Shown here in pieces: positions 47,885-59,300 of a stretch of DNA of 64,000 bases. Location of the stretch: assembly GCF_000327385.1 (NCBI RefSeq), contig NW_008706747.1, positions 4,743,989-4,807,988 on the forward strand. Direction: 5' to 3'. Position 1 is the first letter of the stretch. Each line of letters opens with the position of its first letter. The notes under the pieces are model-generated. The model worked only from the letters and a program-made list of their open reading frames with translations. It ran no database searches and was not told where the DNA came from. Source of the stretch: Lottia gigantea. Taxonomy: Eukaryota > Mollusca > Gastropoda > Lottiidae. The position numbers were made by a program, and so were the translations under genes.

Positions 47885-50800
47885 GTGAAATATTAATAAA
47901 TTAAAATGGAGCAGTTACACCTACCTTTTCCATCTCTCCAGTTTGTCGTCTGAATTCAGGAGGATCATATTCCCCGACTGCCAGTAAGATTTCACGTCCT
48001 CGGCTCTGATTGGCTATTTCTGATATAAAATTACTCGGACTAAAGCGCCATGCATCCTCGCTACAACAACGATATCGAGACAAATAATATTCATAATAAT
48101 TTGTTTACATGCCCAGTATTCTCGAAAAGATCTTAGCGCTAGGATATCCCAGGTTCTTATCTTCTAACATTGATTCTAGGATGTCCCAGGTTCTTATTAT
48201 CTAACATTGATTCTAGGATATCCTAGGTTCTTATCTTCTAACATTGATTCTAGGATATCCTAGGTTCTTATCTTCTAACATTGATTCTAGGATATCCTAG
48301 GTTCTTATCTTCTAACATTGTTTCTAGGATATCCTAGGTTCTTATCTTCTAACATTTATTCTAGGATATCCTAGGTTCTTATCTTCTAACATTGTTTCTA
48401 GGATATCCTAGGTTCTTATCTTCTAACATTGATTCTAGGATATCCTAGGTTCTTATTATCTAACATTGATTCTAGGATATCCTAGGTTCTTATTATCTAA
48501 CATTGATTCTAGGACATCCTAAGTTCTTATTATCTAACATTGATTCTAGGATATCCTAGGTTCTTATTTTCTAACATTGATTCTAGGATATCCTAGGTTC
48601 TTATTATCTAACATTGATTCTAGGTCATCCTAGGTTCTTATTATCTAACATTGATTCTAGGACATCCTAACGCTAAGATCGTTTCCAGAATACGGGGCCA
48701 GGACTGGAAATATCACTTCAAAATAAACTATCGTCATTTCGTTTGGTTACGGTAATTGGAACTTGATCAATTCATATTTATTTATTAGCAAATTGTAGTC
48801 GAAGTTGAAATATTATTTTGAAAGGATTGACTACTGGCGGCAAATTCAAGTTCCAACTACTTAGGTTATTCCTTAAAAGTTTCACAGAATTCTAAAACAC
48901 AATTCTGTCAACTTTTCAAACCACAAATACACTCCCCTACTATTGCCTTTATTTGATTTTTGTATACATGTTAAGAGTCAGCTCAGATTCATTGACCTAC
49001 CTTGTTAGTTTAAGGGGTTCATTGATGTAAGTTGACACCAGAGGTCGAAGGTCGTACACACCACTCACTAATAAGGCACCTAAAACAGACAAAACATCTC
49101 TTTAATGATCTGATAACTCATGTATTCACGTCTTCTATATTCTGTTTCAATAATCCCTGCAAGTGCCTGGTCTATTTCCACCTTTGGAACGAACCTGTAC
49201 CTGTACTACACCCCTATGCCAGTGCCTTCTGTGGAATAGTGACTAGTTGCTTATCAATAGTAACTGGTTTCTTTTCAACCACCCTAATCTCTAACAGTGA
49301 TATATTATTTCTTTTTTACCTTTTATTAATTCACAATCGAAGGCATCATCTTCACCAAACTCTGATGTCAACATGATGGCAGCTAGTTGAGCTCCAGCAG
49401 AATGTCCACATAGATATATACCACTGAAAATATAGACAGTAATTAGGGTGGGTCAGAATTCACGGTGGGAAGGGGAGGGGAGGGGTTAGTTGGGCTCTAG
49501 CAGAGTGTCCACATAGATATATACCACATAAATAATGCACTTAATTTTAGTGGAATTTCATGCACCACAGACGTCTGATTGAAAATTAGAATGGTGCAAA
49601 TTGATGGCATCAGTGTTCCCAATACACATAAAATTTTAGAAAACCTCTTGACAATCACTTTAAAAGATAAATAGACCCAATCAAGACTCCTTTCATTCTT
49701 ATTTCAGTTTTAAAAACTCTGAGTTCTCCAACATTCTGTGATTTACAAATTACAGCAGTAATTAATGAAACACTTAATTACCTAGATTGTCTTTCTTTGG
49801 CAAGTTTAAAAATAAAGGCCACAGCTCGTTTTATCTGAGACACAATTTCATCCATACTGACTGAAACAGAACAAAAATAAATTGTCAGACAACTTCTTTC
49901 TCAGGTTTTTTAAACTCTGTAAAAACTCATCCTCTGTCATTATCCTGTACAAAAAAATTTGTTACTTCTTTCTGTGATATATGTCGAAAACTTATGAGTG
50001 GTTTTTAGCAAGTATTTTGTATTTGACAAGGTTAATTCTATGCTTATGTCTTTTTTTTTTGTTTTATAATAAATTGTTTAACCCCTCAAAGTCATATTAC
50101 AGAGTTCAGAGTTTTGGAATTGTTTTAATTCATTGACAATCAGTGCTCAAAGGGTTATAGTAAGGGTAACTAACCTGAGGGAGCCAGATCGTACCCGACT
50201 GGTATAACTGTCGCTCCTGCGTGGCATAGAGGTGGGGCTAAATACCCAGACATCTCTCGACTGAAATAAAATATAAACATTTTAAACTTCATTCCAGCTC
50301 ATCCATGGCCAAACCTCTAGCCCAGTTTATCTGTGCCCATTTCCTACTAAGGCAACTATCAAGAATTATCAGTTGCCTTTGATCTACAAATCTACTCTTA
50401 AGCATGTACTGCCAGTGCTTTCAAAGCAGTTGACACAGAGTTGTTACATAGCGTTTATATCTTAAAATAAACTGAAATATGTTTTACATCCTACTTTTCA
50501 TCTCAAGTTAGGACTAATGAAGATGTATGCAATAAGGAAATCTTTAAAGACAGTGGCATTAGCAATTTCCAAATATAAAACCACCTTTTACTAACCTTAA
50601 ATCTTGCCAGTAACCACCATGGATAAAAATCAAAATTGGACTGCCTTTTTTGGAAGTTTTTTTGTCTATGTACACATCTAGTTTTTGAAACGGTGTTGGA
50701 CCATAGCTGATATCTGTTTCTACCTCTAGACTCCATTTAGCTGTTCTGGTACCTTCAAATATTCAAAATTGAAAGTAAAATCCTTGAGGGTAAGGAATTC

Positions 50801-51160
50801 AATTACATCCAATTACCCCTAAAAAATTACAATTTCATTACAACTTTGATTCTCCATAGTGATCTTACGAGTTTTTTACTGCAGTCCTGTTCTAGTGATA
50901 TAATATTTTACCAATGTAGGCATGTCACATAGGACCTGTTTTTTCATTATTGGCTTTATATGCATAAATATTTCTTGACAGTTTACTGGTACGGTACGGG
51001 GCCAAATACGGGGCCCTTAAGCTACGGGCCTGCTGTGGGTAGAATACGTACCTTCCTTTACAGTTTTGATATGTGAATCTATAACATCGTCAGGGCTGAG
51101 TCTATGAGACCATCGTGATGGACTGTAGTGATAGTCATAGTCTAATCCATTCTCCTCCAT
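46989..51160 (-). CDS. AFMID: Kynurenine formamidase
   Basis: This enzyme hydrolyses N-formyl-kynurenine to kynurenine and formate in tryptophan breakdown; cytosolic alpha/beta-hydrolase. Nine exons give 295 residues (human 303): 51052-51160, 50596-50752, 50175-50260, 49782-49860, 49320-49423, 49001-49079, 47925-48060, 47580-47684, 46989-47021. The oxyanion-hole motif HGGYW is at 81-85, the nucleophile elbow GHSAG at 150-154 (Ser152), Asp237 in GEYDPPEF and His269 in DTDHF, so the triad is complete. YSPSRW near the start and LVSGVYDL match the family. The ATG at 51160 follows a UTR acceptor (about 51167-51168). A likely noncoding first exon ends at the donor near 53173. The human N-terminus is a few residues longer, so a short upstream extension cannot be excluded. 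Confidence 0.95.
47095..47290 (-). mobile_element. SINE, 5'-truncated
   Basis: Minus-strand copy: 'gaaatggagttttatgtcct', 'cttttctgcaccatatgggc', 'aactgtcaagggatctataa', 'gtgcgcagtctgtagcacac'. In the last AFMID intron. A related fragment is at about 50475-50570. Confidence 0.75.
47856..47884. repeat. (TTA)n microsatellite
   Basis: About nine TTA units in an AFMID intron. Similar AAT runs occur at about 52345-52365, 53447-53463 and 62187-62202. Confidence 0.95.
48107..48706. mobile_element. Inverted-repeat element enclosing a 37-bp minisatellite, copy 2
   Basis: The ends 'gcccagtattctcgaaaaga' and 'gatcgtttccagaatacggg' are inverted. Inside are 14-15 copies of the same 37-bp unit as at 46369-46612. 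It sits in an AFMID intron between exons 6 and 7. Nearby unit variants share changes (for example 'cttattatc'), so copies spread locally within the array. Confidence 0.88.
49483..49530 (-). pseudogene. Duplicated fragment of AFMID exon 5 with its acceptor
   Basis: About 45 bp (ttgggctctagcagagtgtc, cacatagatatataccac) repeat 49383-49424, the part of exon 5 coding IYLCGHSAGAQL plus its 3' splice site side. It lies about 100 bp upstream of the exon in the intron and has diverged slightly. Confidence 0.75.
49548..49672 (+). mobile_element. Half copy of long inverted-repeat element (family A)
   Basis: 'cacagacgtctgattgaaaa', 'aatggtgcaaattgatggca', 'tcagtgttcccaatacacat', 'gaaaacctcttgacaatc' match the right arm of 57590-57855. 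In an AFMID intron. Confidence 0.7.
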
Positions 51161-52420
51161 TTCGCACCTAGAAATATTCAATAACAATATCACTTACTGA
51201 CAGTGTACCACCATGTCCCCTTCTCAGCTCATTGCTGTATTTATGACCCCTTTCCTAAATCAATAAATTGCAATAGTGCCAGTAGGCCTAAATGTTATCT
51301 CTGGAGACAGAGTCTATGTCTAAGTGGTACTGATACAAATGGGGCAAATGTATTGCGCACCACAATGAAAAATTTGGCATGTGTTGCTTGCATGCCTTCT
51401 TTTCTTGAACAACTGATGTCATTCTACAAATAAGTTTAAGAAGAGGATTCTGTTAATATTTAGCCTACATCAAGGCAGTAATGCAGTCTTTAATTAAGCA
51501 AGGCAAGGCCCCATTTCTTAATTTAGGTTTTTTTCTCAACAAAACTCATTCAAAGGACCATTTTCAAACAAAACTAGCCAGTGCCTGTGTGAAAAATGTC
51601 CAAAATGCATGACATACCTCTAGAATGCTATCTTTGACTGACAGGTGTGGAAATTTACACCACAGAGGAATGTAAAAAAAGATTTGACAGCTCTTCCCTG
51701 CAAGTTTGTTTCTGTCTTGTTTCGAGTTTTTCCACTCAAAGTTTCTTCATTGTTACTTTAGATTCATTTATTCCATGTCTATGCCATTCAGAGAACAAAT
51801 TTGCATTGCGATTGCATGAAAGACGGCAGAATAGAGATGATTTGGAAAGGACGTCTGCTTGTAAAGAAATTACCTGTACAAGGGACATAACCCATTTCTG
51901 TTACCTGTCGTAGTCTCCTTTATCCAGACTCAAATGTCTGCATTCATAGACTTGATTACCTAGACACTAAATAGTTAATTCTTGAGGCAAGGCATACTCA
52001 CTCTTTTGAAAATCCAGGTACAAGTAGCAAATAGTCTAGTCAACATGGCCAGAATTTAACTCTTGAGTGATTCCGCATATACATGTAATTGCCTAATTTG
52101 TATTGTTGTGTGTCCACTCGAGATCCCCTGCACCATGTGGGCTAAGGAAGACAGCATAACTGATAATGTTCATTTGGTCCATGGGTATGTGAATTTGACA
52201 TAACTTTCATAGAGTGCACATAGCTCTTTCCACACAAGACAAACAGCAAAATATTCCATATTCAAAACAAGGATAGAATGGGGGCTGGGGGGCTGGGGCT
52301 GTTTCTTTTCAAAATAAGACTACAAGAGCATAATATATATTTTATTAATAATAATAATAATAATAAAGATAATTTTTGTGTTATTCGATACTAATTTGTA
52401 CAACAATGTTAGAATGGGCC

Positions 52421-52630
52421 CCTTGTATAAAACAGGGTCTGCAATGTTCGAAAGGGCCCCTTATAAAACAGGGTCTGCAATGTTGGAAAGGATCCTATTT
52501 AAAACAGGGTCTGCAATGTTAGCAAGGGCCCTATTTAAAACAGGGTCTGCAATGTTAGCAAGGGCCCTATTTAAAACAAGAGGGCACAATGTTGCAAAGG
52601 GTCCTATTTAAAACAGGGTCTGCAATGTTA
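52421..52630. repeat. 36-37-bp minisatellite with an open frame
   Basis: Five to six copies of 'acagggtctgcaatgttagc' + 'aagggccctatttaaa'. Because most units are 36 bp the array reads open as repeats of FKTGSAMLARAL, but there are no splice or start signals around it. Confidence 0.9.
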
Positions 52631-53816
52631 GAATGGTCCAGCATATATTAATCAGGTCAAGGCCCTTCTCACAAAAAATCTTACAACAAGAATTTGTCGC
52701 AAAAGTGGAATTTTACATTGAAAATACCACAAGCCCTACTTACTACAAAATTAATCATTTGATTTTTTGCGAAACGGGACCACTGATGTTAGGCTTTATC
52801 TCAATATTTCATTAGGCTAATAAGCTATACTTTACAAAAGTCAATCTTGACAAATCTGTTGCCATGGTAACTAAGTATGATAGTGCAGAAGTTAATTTAA
52901 TCGCAGCTGGTGATTGGATGAAATTATACACATTGTTATTTATAATATATAACATTTTCTATGAGCAGCTTTTGGGTATGAAATGACGCCTGAATTTAGA
53001 CACCAAATTAAGACAACCAGGCTAACATCTTCACATGTCAAGGTATAAGATGTAGTTTGTAATATCCTGACATTGTGAAGATGGCGGGCAAGTTCTGTCT
53101 TTGAAGTGACAACTAATTAAGAAATTAAACATCTGAAAAAGTCAGAAAGATAACCTTATTCACAAAAACTTACCTTGAGAAATACAGTCATTTGATTGAA
53201 TAAGAAAACTAAATCTTAAATCAATTTTATATTAGTGATTGACCAATCAGACGACTGAAATAAAAAATCATCTAAAATTAAGTTTTTAGGGAATAAGTCC
53301 TTACATTTCTCCAAAAGAAATGACAATTTTGATCAACTTGTGAAAAAAAATTTTGGAGACACATAGACCAAGATGCAGACGTCATTTCCCACCAAAAAGC
53401 TGCTGATAATTTTATAATGATAACAGAGTTAAATCATTTTAATTAAATAATAATAATAATAATAGGTCACCCATAATTATATACAACTTTATAGCAAAGG
53501 GATTCACAAGAGATTTTCTAGCCTTTGTATATCTATCAGAGACAATTTAATCTGCTATTTACACCATTTTAATTTCCAATTTCTGTGGTTTCTGTAATTC
53601 CAGACAAAAATGGCCAAAGTATGATGATGCCCATGCAAGACCATCTCTTCTGTAATGAGTTTGCTCTTCATAATAACTTTCTGACAAGCACTGACAAAGA
53701 TAAGTAACATAAATGTTACTGTTACACATACAAAGGCTACAGAATCTCCTGTTAATCCCTTTAACTTAATATATAGCATAGAAAAAATAAAATATTTAAC
53801 ACTAGTTAACATAATT

Positions 53817-53958
53817 TAAAGGAATTGTTAAGAGGTTTTCTCAATTTTTTTAACTGCATCATGGACACTGATAGCATCAATTAACACAATTCCAATTTTC
53901 AATAAGAGAATTTCACTAAAACTAAGTGTTAAATGACCTCTTTACAATCCCTTTAAGT
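53817..53958. mobile_element. Deleted inverted-repeat element (family A)
   Basis: 'aaaggaattgttaagaggtt', 'atcatggacactgatagcat', 'aattccaattttcaat', then 'ctaagtgttaaatgac' and 'ctctttacaatcccttt'. It keeps the left arm and a shortened right end. It lies 100 bp from the fuller copy at 54056. Confidence 0.65.
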
Positions 53959-54055
53959 ACAGTCTATATTGCTGTCAATCCACGGATAAATTTAACTCAT
54001 CGCAAGTGTCCTAAATTTAACAAAACTCAAATTAATAGCATATTTACATGTTATG

Positions 54056-54352
54056 GTTAAGGGATTGTTAAGAGGTTTTCTAAAATTTGTATGTGTATCA
54101 GGGACACTGATAACATCAATTTACACCAATCCCAATTTTCAATCAGACGTCTGTGGTTCTTACAATTCCACTAAAACTAAGTGTTTGATGACGTCATTAC
54201 AGTATCTATAAGTAGCTGTGATTTCATATACTTTAAGCATTTCTATAATTACAGGAACTCTGTTCACAGACGTGTGATTGTAAATTGGAATGGTGAAAAT
54301 AGATGCCATCAGTATCCTCGATACACAGAAAACCGCCTTACAATCTCTTTAA
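54056..54352. mobile_element. Long inverted-repeat element (family A), near full length
   Basis: The left arm starts 'ttaagggattgttaagaggt' and runs about 100 bp through 'cagggacactgataacatca' and 'tcagacgtctgtggttctta'. The right arm is its reverse complement with about 80% identity by eye, ending 'ccttacaatctctttaa'. The centre of about 90 bp includes TGATGACGTCATTA. No protein coded; a MITE or fold-back element. Confidence 0.8.
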
Positions 54353-55154
54353 GTTGCATTTTTACCTCTCCAGTAAGAAGCACCAGATTTTACACTTTAC
54401 GTCACGTATCAGATCATTTACTAATTATATAAAATATACACAGAGTTAACGAATCTTAGTTAATTATATACAATTAGTCGTTAATCATCATTAATTATAA
54501 TATACAAACATAAATATATCTTTTATAAACTTTATATGGCTTTATTTATCATCTATCTATTTTTTCTTGGGTCATGACAGAGCCTGTTTTAATAAGTCAA
54601 GGTCATTTCAGAGCATAAATCTTTAATCCCCATATTGGAAATAAAACTTTCTGTTCAATCTTTCTGCTCAATATTAGGCTAATAAAGACAGATAACACAA
54701 TGCAGTGAGCGATGAGGAAAAATTTTGCCAGGCACATCAGGTAACATCAGCCTACTATTTTTCAATTTTCTACTGTCTCAACCTTTGCCAGGATTGATCT
54801 ATGGACTTCAAGTCTAAGATTCTATAGCCAAAGTGGAGCATCTTGATGATTTTTTAAACACATATTTCAGTCTAAATATTTCCTAACAAAAAATATTTCA
54901 GAGCATATGCTTACAACTTTTAATACACTTATTTCTTTTGACTATTTCACAGAAAAAAATCCACAGATGATAAATTAGCCCTCTTGCCCTCAAATGCTCA
55001 TGGGACAAATATCTATAGAGTAATACATATATTGGAATGATCTTAATAAAGGCATGTATCTTTGTTATTGACTCCAAAAATGAAGAGGGGGGGGGGGAGA
55101 TTTCCGGGGGAAACTGCAATAACATGCGTCTTAGGAAGTAAAGTTATATACTTT

Positions 55155-55262
55155 ATGAACACCCCTTGACATTGAATGAACTCTTCCACACATGCATTTT
55201 TTTTCAATCATTATCACACTTTCATGCATGTTTGGAAGAGCTCATTTTGTAATTACAGGGTA
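55155..55262. mobile_element. Short inverted-repeat element (family B), copy 2
   Basis: 'aacaccccttgacattgaat', 'gaactcttccacacatgcat', then 'catgtttggaagagctcatt' and 'ttacagggtatt', the arrangement of 34908-35025. Confidence 0.75.
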
Positions 55263-55544
55263 TTAATGTCACCAGCCTGGAACTAGGGGAAGCTATCCTT
55301 AAGTTTTCACCAATGTGGTGTAGTCTCTTAAGCACTAAAAGATAAGAAAAGATGGGGGTTTCCCACCATAGTCCGGTTATTCTAAGAGGGCAGGCAATGC
55401 TTCCAACTAAAAGTGTAGCACATTGATACCTATATAAATAATGAACTGCAATCAAAATATAAATGCACATTACTAATCACATGATATGATTTCAAACTGT
55501 ATCAATGAATCAAAAATTATGAATTGTTACTATGTGATATCACA

Positions 55545-55640
55545 TTGTCATAATATGACATCACATGAATGGTTGTCAAGCGACATAATGTGACATCACA
55601 TGAATGGTTGTCAAGCGACATAATGTGACATCACATGAAA
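55545..55640. repeat. 35-bp tandem repeat
   Basis: Two and a half copies of 'tgacatcacatgaatggttg' + 'tcaagcgacataatg', with degenerate relatives to about 55770. Confidence 0.85.
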
Positions 55641-56304
55641 ATTCAAAATCAGAAAACTTCAAACATCAATTTAGAATGGTTGCTAAGCGACATCATATAG
55701 TTCATATAATATGACATCATTTAAATTAATGAATCAAATGGTTGCTATGTGACATCACATGGAAAGTTGATGATTTATTAACACCCTTGACAATCCTGTC
55801 ACATGACTGTCACATGACAGAACGAGGTTTGTGGTTATAAGGATACTATTAATCAACTTGTGTAGGATAAATTGGGTTAAGGAATGAATGAATGAATGGA
55901 TATATCAAGGATGAATGATATTGTTGCTGCTGGTTTGGTTATGGTTTTATTCTTCCTTTCTAGTCTCTCCATACTGTTTTATTTCTTCTTCTTTCACTCC
56001 ATATATTAAACGTCTATGTCATCTAAATAGACAAGACAAAACATTTACATAGTGAACAGGAAATTTACTGATGTCTGGTAGATTAGTTTGATAGATGTTG
56101 GTCTGATTGAGTCAGTAAAACAACTTAATGACATGATCTATTACAATCATAGATCTTATTTACTTATAAGAAGAACATAGTAAAATAACTCTTGAGTACC
56201 TCTTTATGAACTTAAATTGCGGAAGAGCCAAACGATAATTTTCTGTCTAAAAAGTCAAACAGAGTACAGGAGTTTGATTCAAATTTTAAGTTACCTACCC
56301 TGCC

Positions 56305-59300
56305 TCATCGTTTGATTTTATCAATAGCCCTTTTCACTTCTCCATCTTTCACATCTCCCCTCTCTGTTAGCCGAGACAAAATACCCACTACGAGATCGTC
56401 TGCTAGGCCAGGACACGATTTCTCAGCTAAGTCAAACGCATTACGTAGTTCGTCTATAGCCTCTATTTTCTGTATAGGTCGTCCTAATCTACTATAGTCC
56501 TCTCGATAAGTTACTTTTAACTGAAATTAAAAAAAAACATTGGTAGGATGATGCGTAAATCATGAATTAATGTCCTACAGAATCACTTACTGACCGATTT
56601 TTTTCAAGTATAGAATGAGGAGGTACTATGCATTTTATCATTTTGTTTAAGTTTAAGCTTAAGTTGAAATTTTTATCAGCACAATGGGTTCAAATCCTTC
56701 TCAAGATAAGAAAAAATGCCACAGTGGTGCTTGTGAAAGTTGATCTGATGTAGGTTTCCAACCTTATACATACGCACTATTAGTCAAATGGACGAATGTG
56801 AGAGTTAACCCCATGGTGACAAGAGAGATTACCCACCTGTGTCAGAATAGGTAAAATAGCTGTGGGTAAGGAGGCTGATTGGATTGGGCGTTGACCGTTA
56901 CTCTCTGGTACGGGTGGGGCTGGCGCTGGTCGTTTTTCAGGCTGAAATTAGACAGAATCATACATAAAACAGCAAAAATATGTCAGGGAAAGCTTTATTG
57001 AATCATATTCTAGTTCTATGGAAACCAAGTTGAAATTTGACAGCCTTTATTCATCAGACAACTTTCAGGACTTTTATAGAAAAGAATAGGAGAATTCTAA
57101 ATCAGATAGCTTTCAGTTCTATTTCCAAAAAAATAATATACTGGTAATTATCTAGAGCAGTTTGATTTTAAGACAAAATACAAGTTTCACACAGAGCAAC
57201 AAAACCACCTATCCCAAGGCTTTGTAACACAAAATGAAAAGCACAGAACTAATAAGAGTATTGAAACAGTTTGAATCCTTGAAAGAATAGTTTTTATGAC
57301 CTTTGCTGGATGACATCCATCATAAAATGATGATCAAAGACACGATAAGAACCAGCATGTCATAGAAAAGACTTCATATAAGACTCAAGCTGCAAATTTA
57401 TAAAAATATGAAAATGTCTCATGCACACATAGAATATAATATAGATATTTAAGAAATGACTGAATAGATAAGAACCATAGATATGTTAATAATCCCAACA
57501 GATAATAATTATACCAATGATTATTTTATACCCACGCTGAATAAATACAAAGATAACTATAGAGACAATGATAATACAGCATGTAAAGAGATCTACTAAA
57601 CGTTTTATGTATTTGTATTAGAGACACTGATCGTTTGTACCCTTCCAAGTTTCAATCAATTGCTGTGGTTCCTGTAATTTTCGAAATGCTTCATGTATAT
57701 TATCACATAAATATTGCAATAACTGCTAATAATATCTGAGGAATTGCTGGAACCACAGAGGTCTGATTGAAAATTTGAATGGTGCAATTTGATACTGTAA
57801 GTGTCCACAATACAAATTAAAATGTTTAGAAAACCTCTTTACAATACATATAAGTATATTACAGGTAATGCATATCATTTTCCACGTGTCATCAGCATGA
57901 GATGAGCTCTAATCAATTAGTTAACATATAGTCTTGGAAAGTTAACATTTATTTCTAAAACTAGCTGTCCTGATGACATTTGTGTATCTGAAACTCTGGT
58001 GTTAACAAGATAAGTACTAAAAGTTATCGAAGATATATGCAGTAATGATATTGTTATATTGCCATATATAGTATAGTATGTTACAATAGCGCCACCTATA
58101 TGTTGTCATGGTAACTTACTACTGAAGTACTAATGAATCCTGGGTAAGATTGATAAGGATGATCGACGTTAACCCCACTGTTTCGACTGGATCGTAGGTC
58201 CGGTTGAGATTTCGGACGTGAGATATAAGGCTAGGAAAATTAAATGGAAAAGTAAAAACATAAAATCTACCCCAAAACCACAGACAGAAATAGTCAAAAT
58301 AGTGTGCATTGTGAAATTATTAGTACTTTGAAGACTTCAATTTTTAAGTATTTTGTTTTAAAAACAATCCATGAAAACAAATACCCACAAAAAATGAGGG
58401 AAAAACTTTGAAAAAAATAATATGTCTCTTTTAACAATCCACATTATTTGCACCAAATGTAAATTATTTCACATTTATCATTTGACACCCCTTAATCTTG
58501 AAATGAACTATTCCACACATGCATATAATCATTATGGTATAAATGTGAAGGAGAGTTCATTCAAAAATATCAGGGGTGTTTTGATGATTGTTACACTATT
58601 TCTAGCCTTAACCACGTCATAAAGAGTGCTGAAAGAAATTTCTAGAGATAAATTGGAAATAAGATAGGGTACTTTTCTACAGAAAATATTGAAACAAAAT
58701 TCTGATTGAAATCCAAACACTGACTGCAAAAAGTATTAAAAAACAAGACAAATTTAAATTCATGCAACAAGAATAAAGCTTGAACTAGCAAGATGCAACA
58801 TGCATGCTTTTTGTAATTGAAACATTGTGTTTAAATTACCAAACTTTTGTCAATTTTCAATTTGTTTTTTTATCAAATCTGTCAAATACCAAACAGTCCT
58901 AAACTTACACTCTCAAAGAATACATGTTTTAATAATATTCAGAAGTTATTTTAATCTTCAGATACAGTCTATTCTTAAATGTTTGGACGTATTTGCAGTC
59001 AATTTGATAAATTTCCGTTGACAGTTTGCTACAGCTTTGAGGTAAATTTTTTCAGTTGACTTGATAGCGACAGTTTGCTACAACTTAAGAGGTATAATAT
59101 TTGCAGTTGACTTGATAGCGACAGTTTGCTACAACCTAAGAGGTATAATATTTGCAGTTGACTTGATACTTGCCGTTGACAGTTTGCTACAGCTTTGAAG
59201 AAAGTTTTTGCTGTGAATTGATAGCTACAACCTAGGATATTATTTGCAGTTGACTTGATATTTGCTGTTGACAGTTGTCTACTAACTAAGAGGCAGATAT

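Larger units (their letters stand above)
51161..56304. other. Gene-poor stretch with AFMID 5' UTR and repeats
   Basis: No coding exon I can support on either strand over about 5.1 kb. It holds a probable AFMID first exon upstream of the donor at about 53173, repeats listed separately, a poly-G run at about 55087-55097, and a SINE fragment (minus) at about 54690-54775. Small open frames at 51203, 51647, 53555 and 54898 show no domain or splice logic. Confidence 0.5.

Noticed and set aside
52378-52611. 77-residue frame with FKTGSAMLARAL repeats
   Set aside because: Explained by a 36-bp minisatellite; no promoter, splice or homology support.
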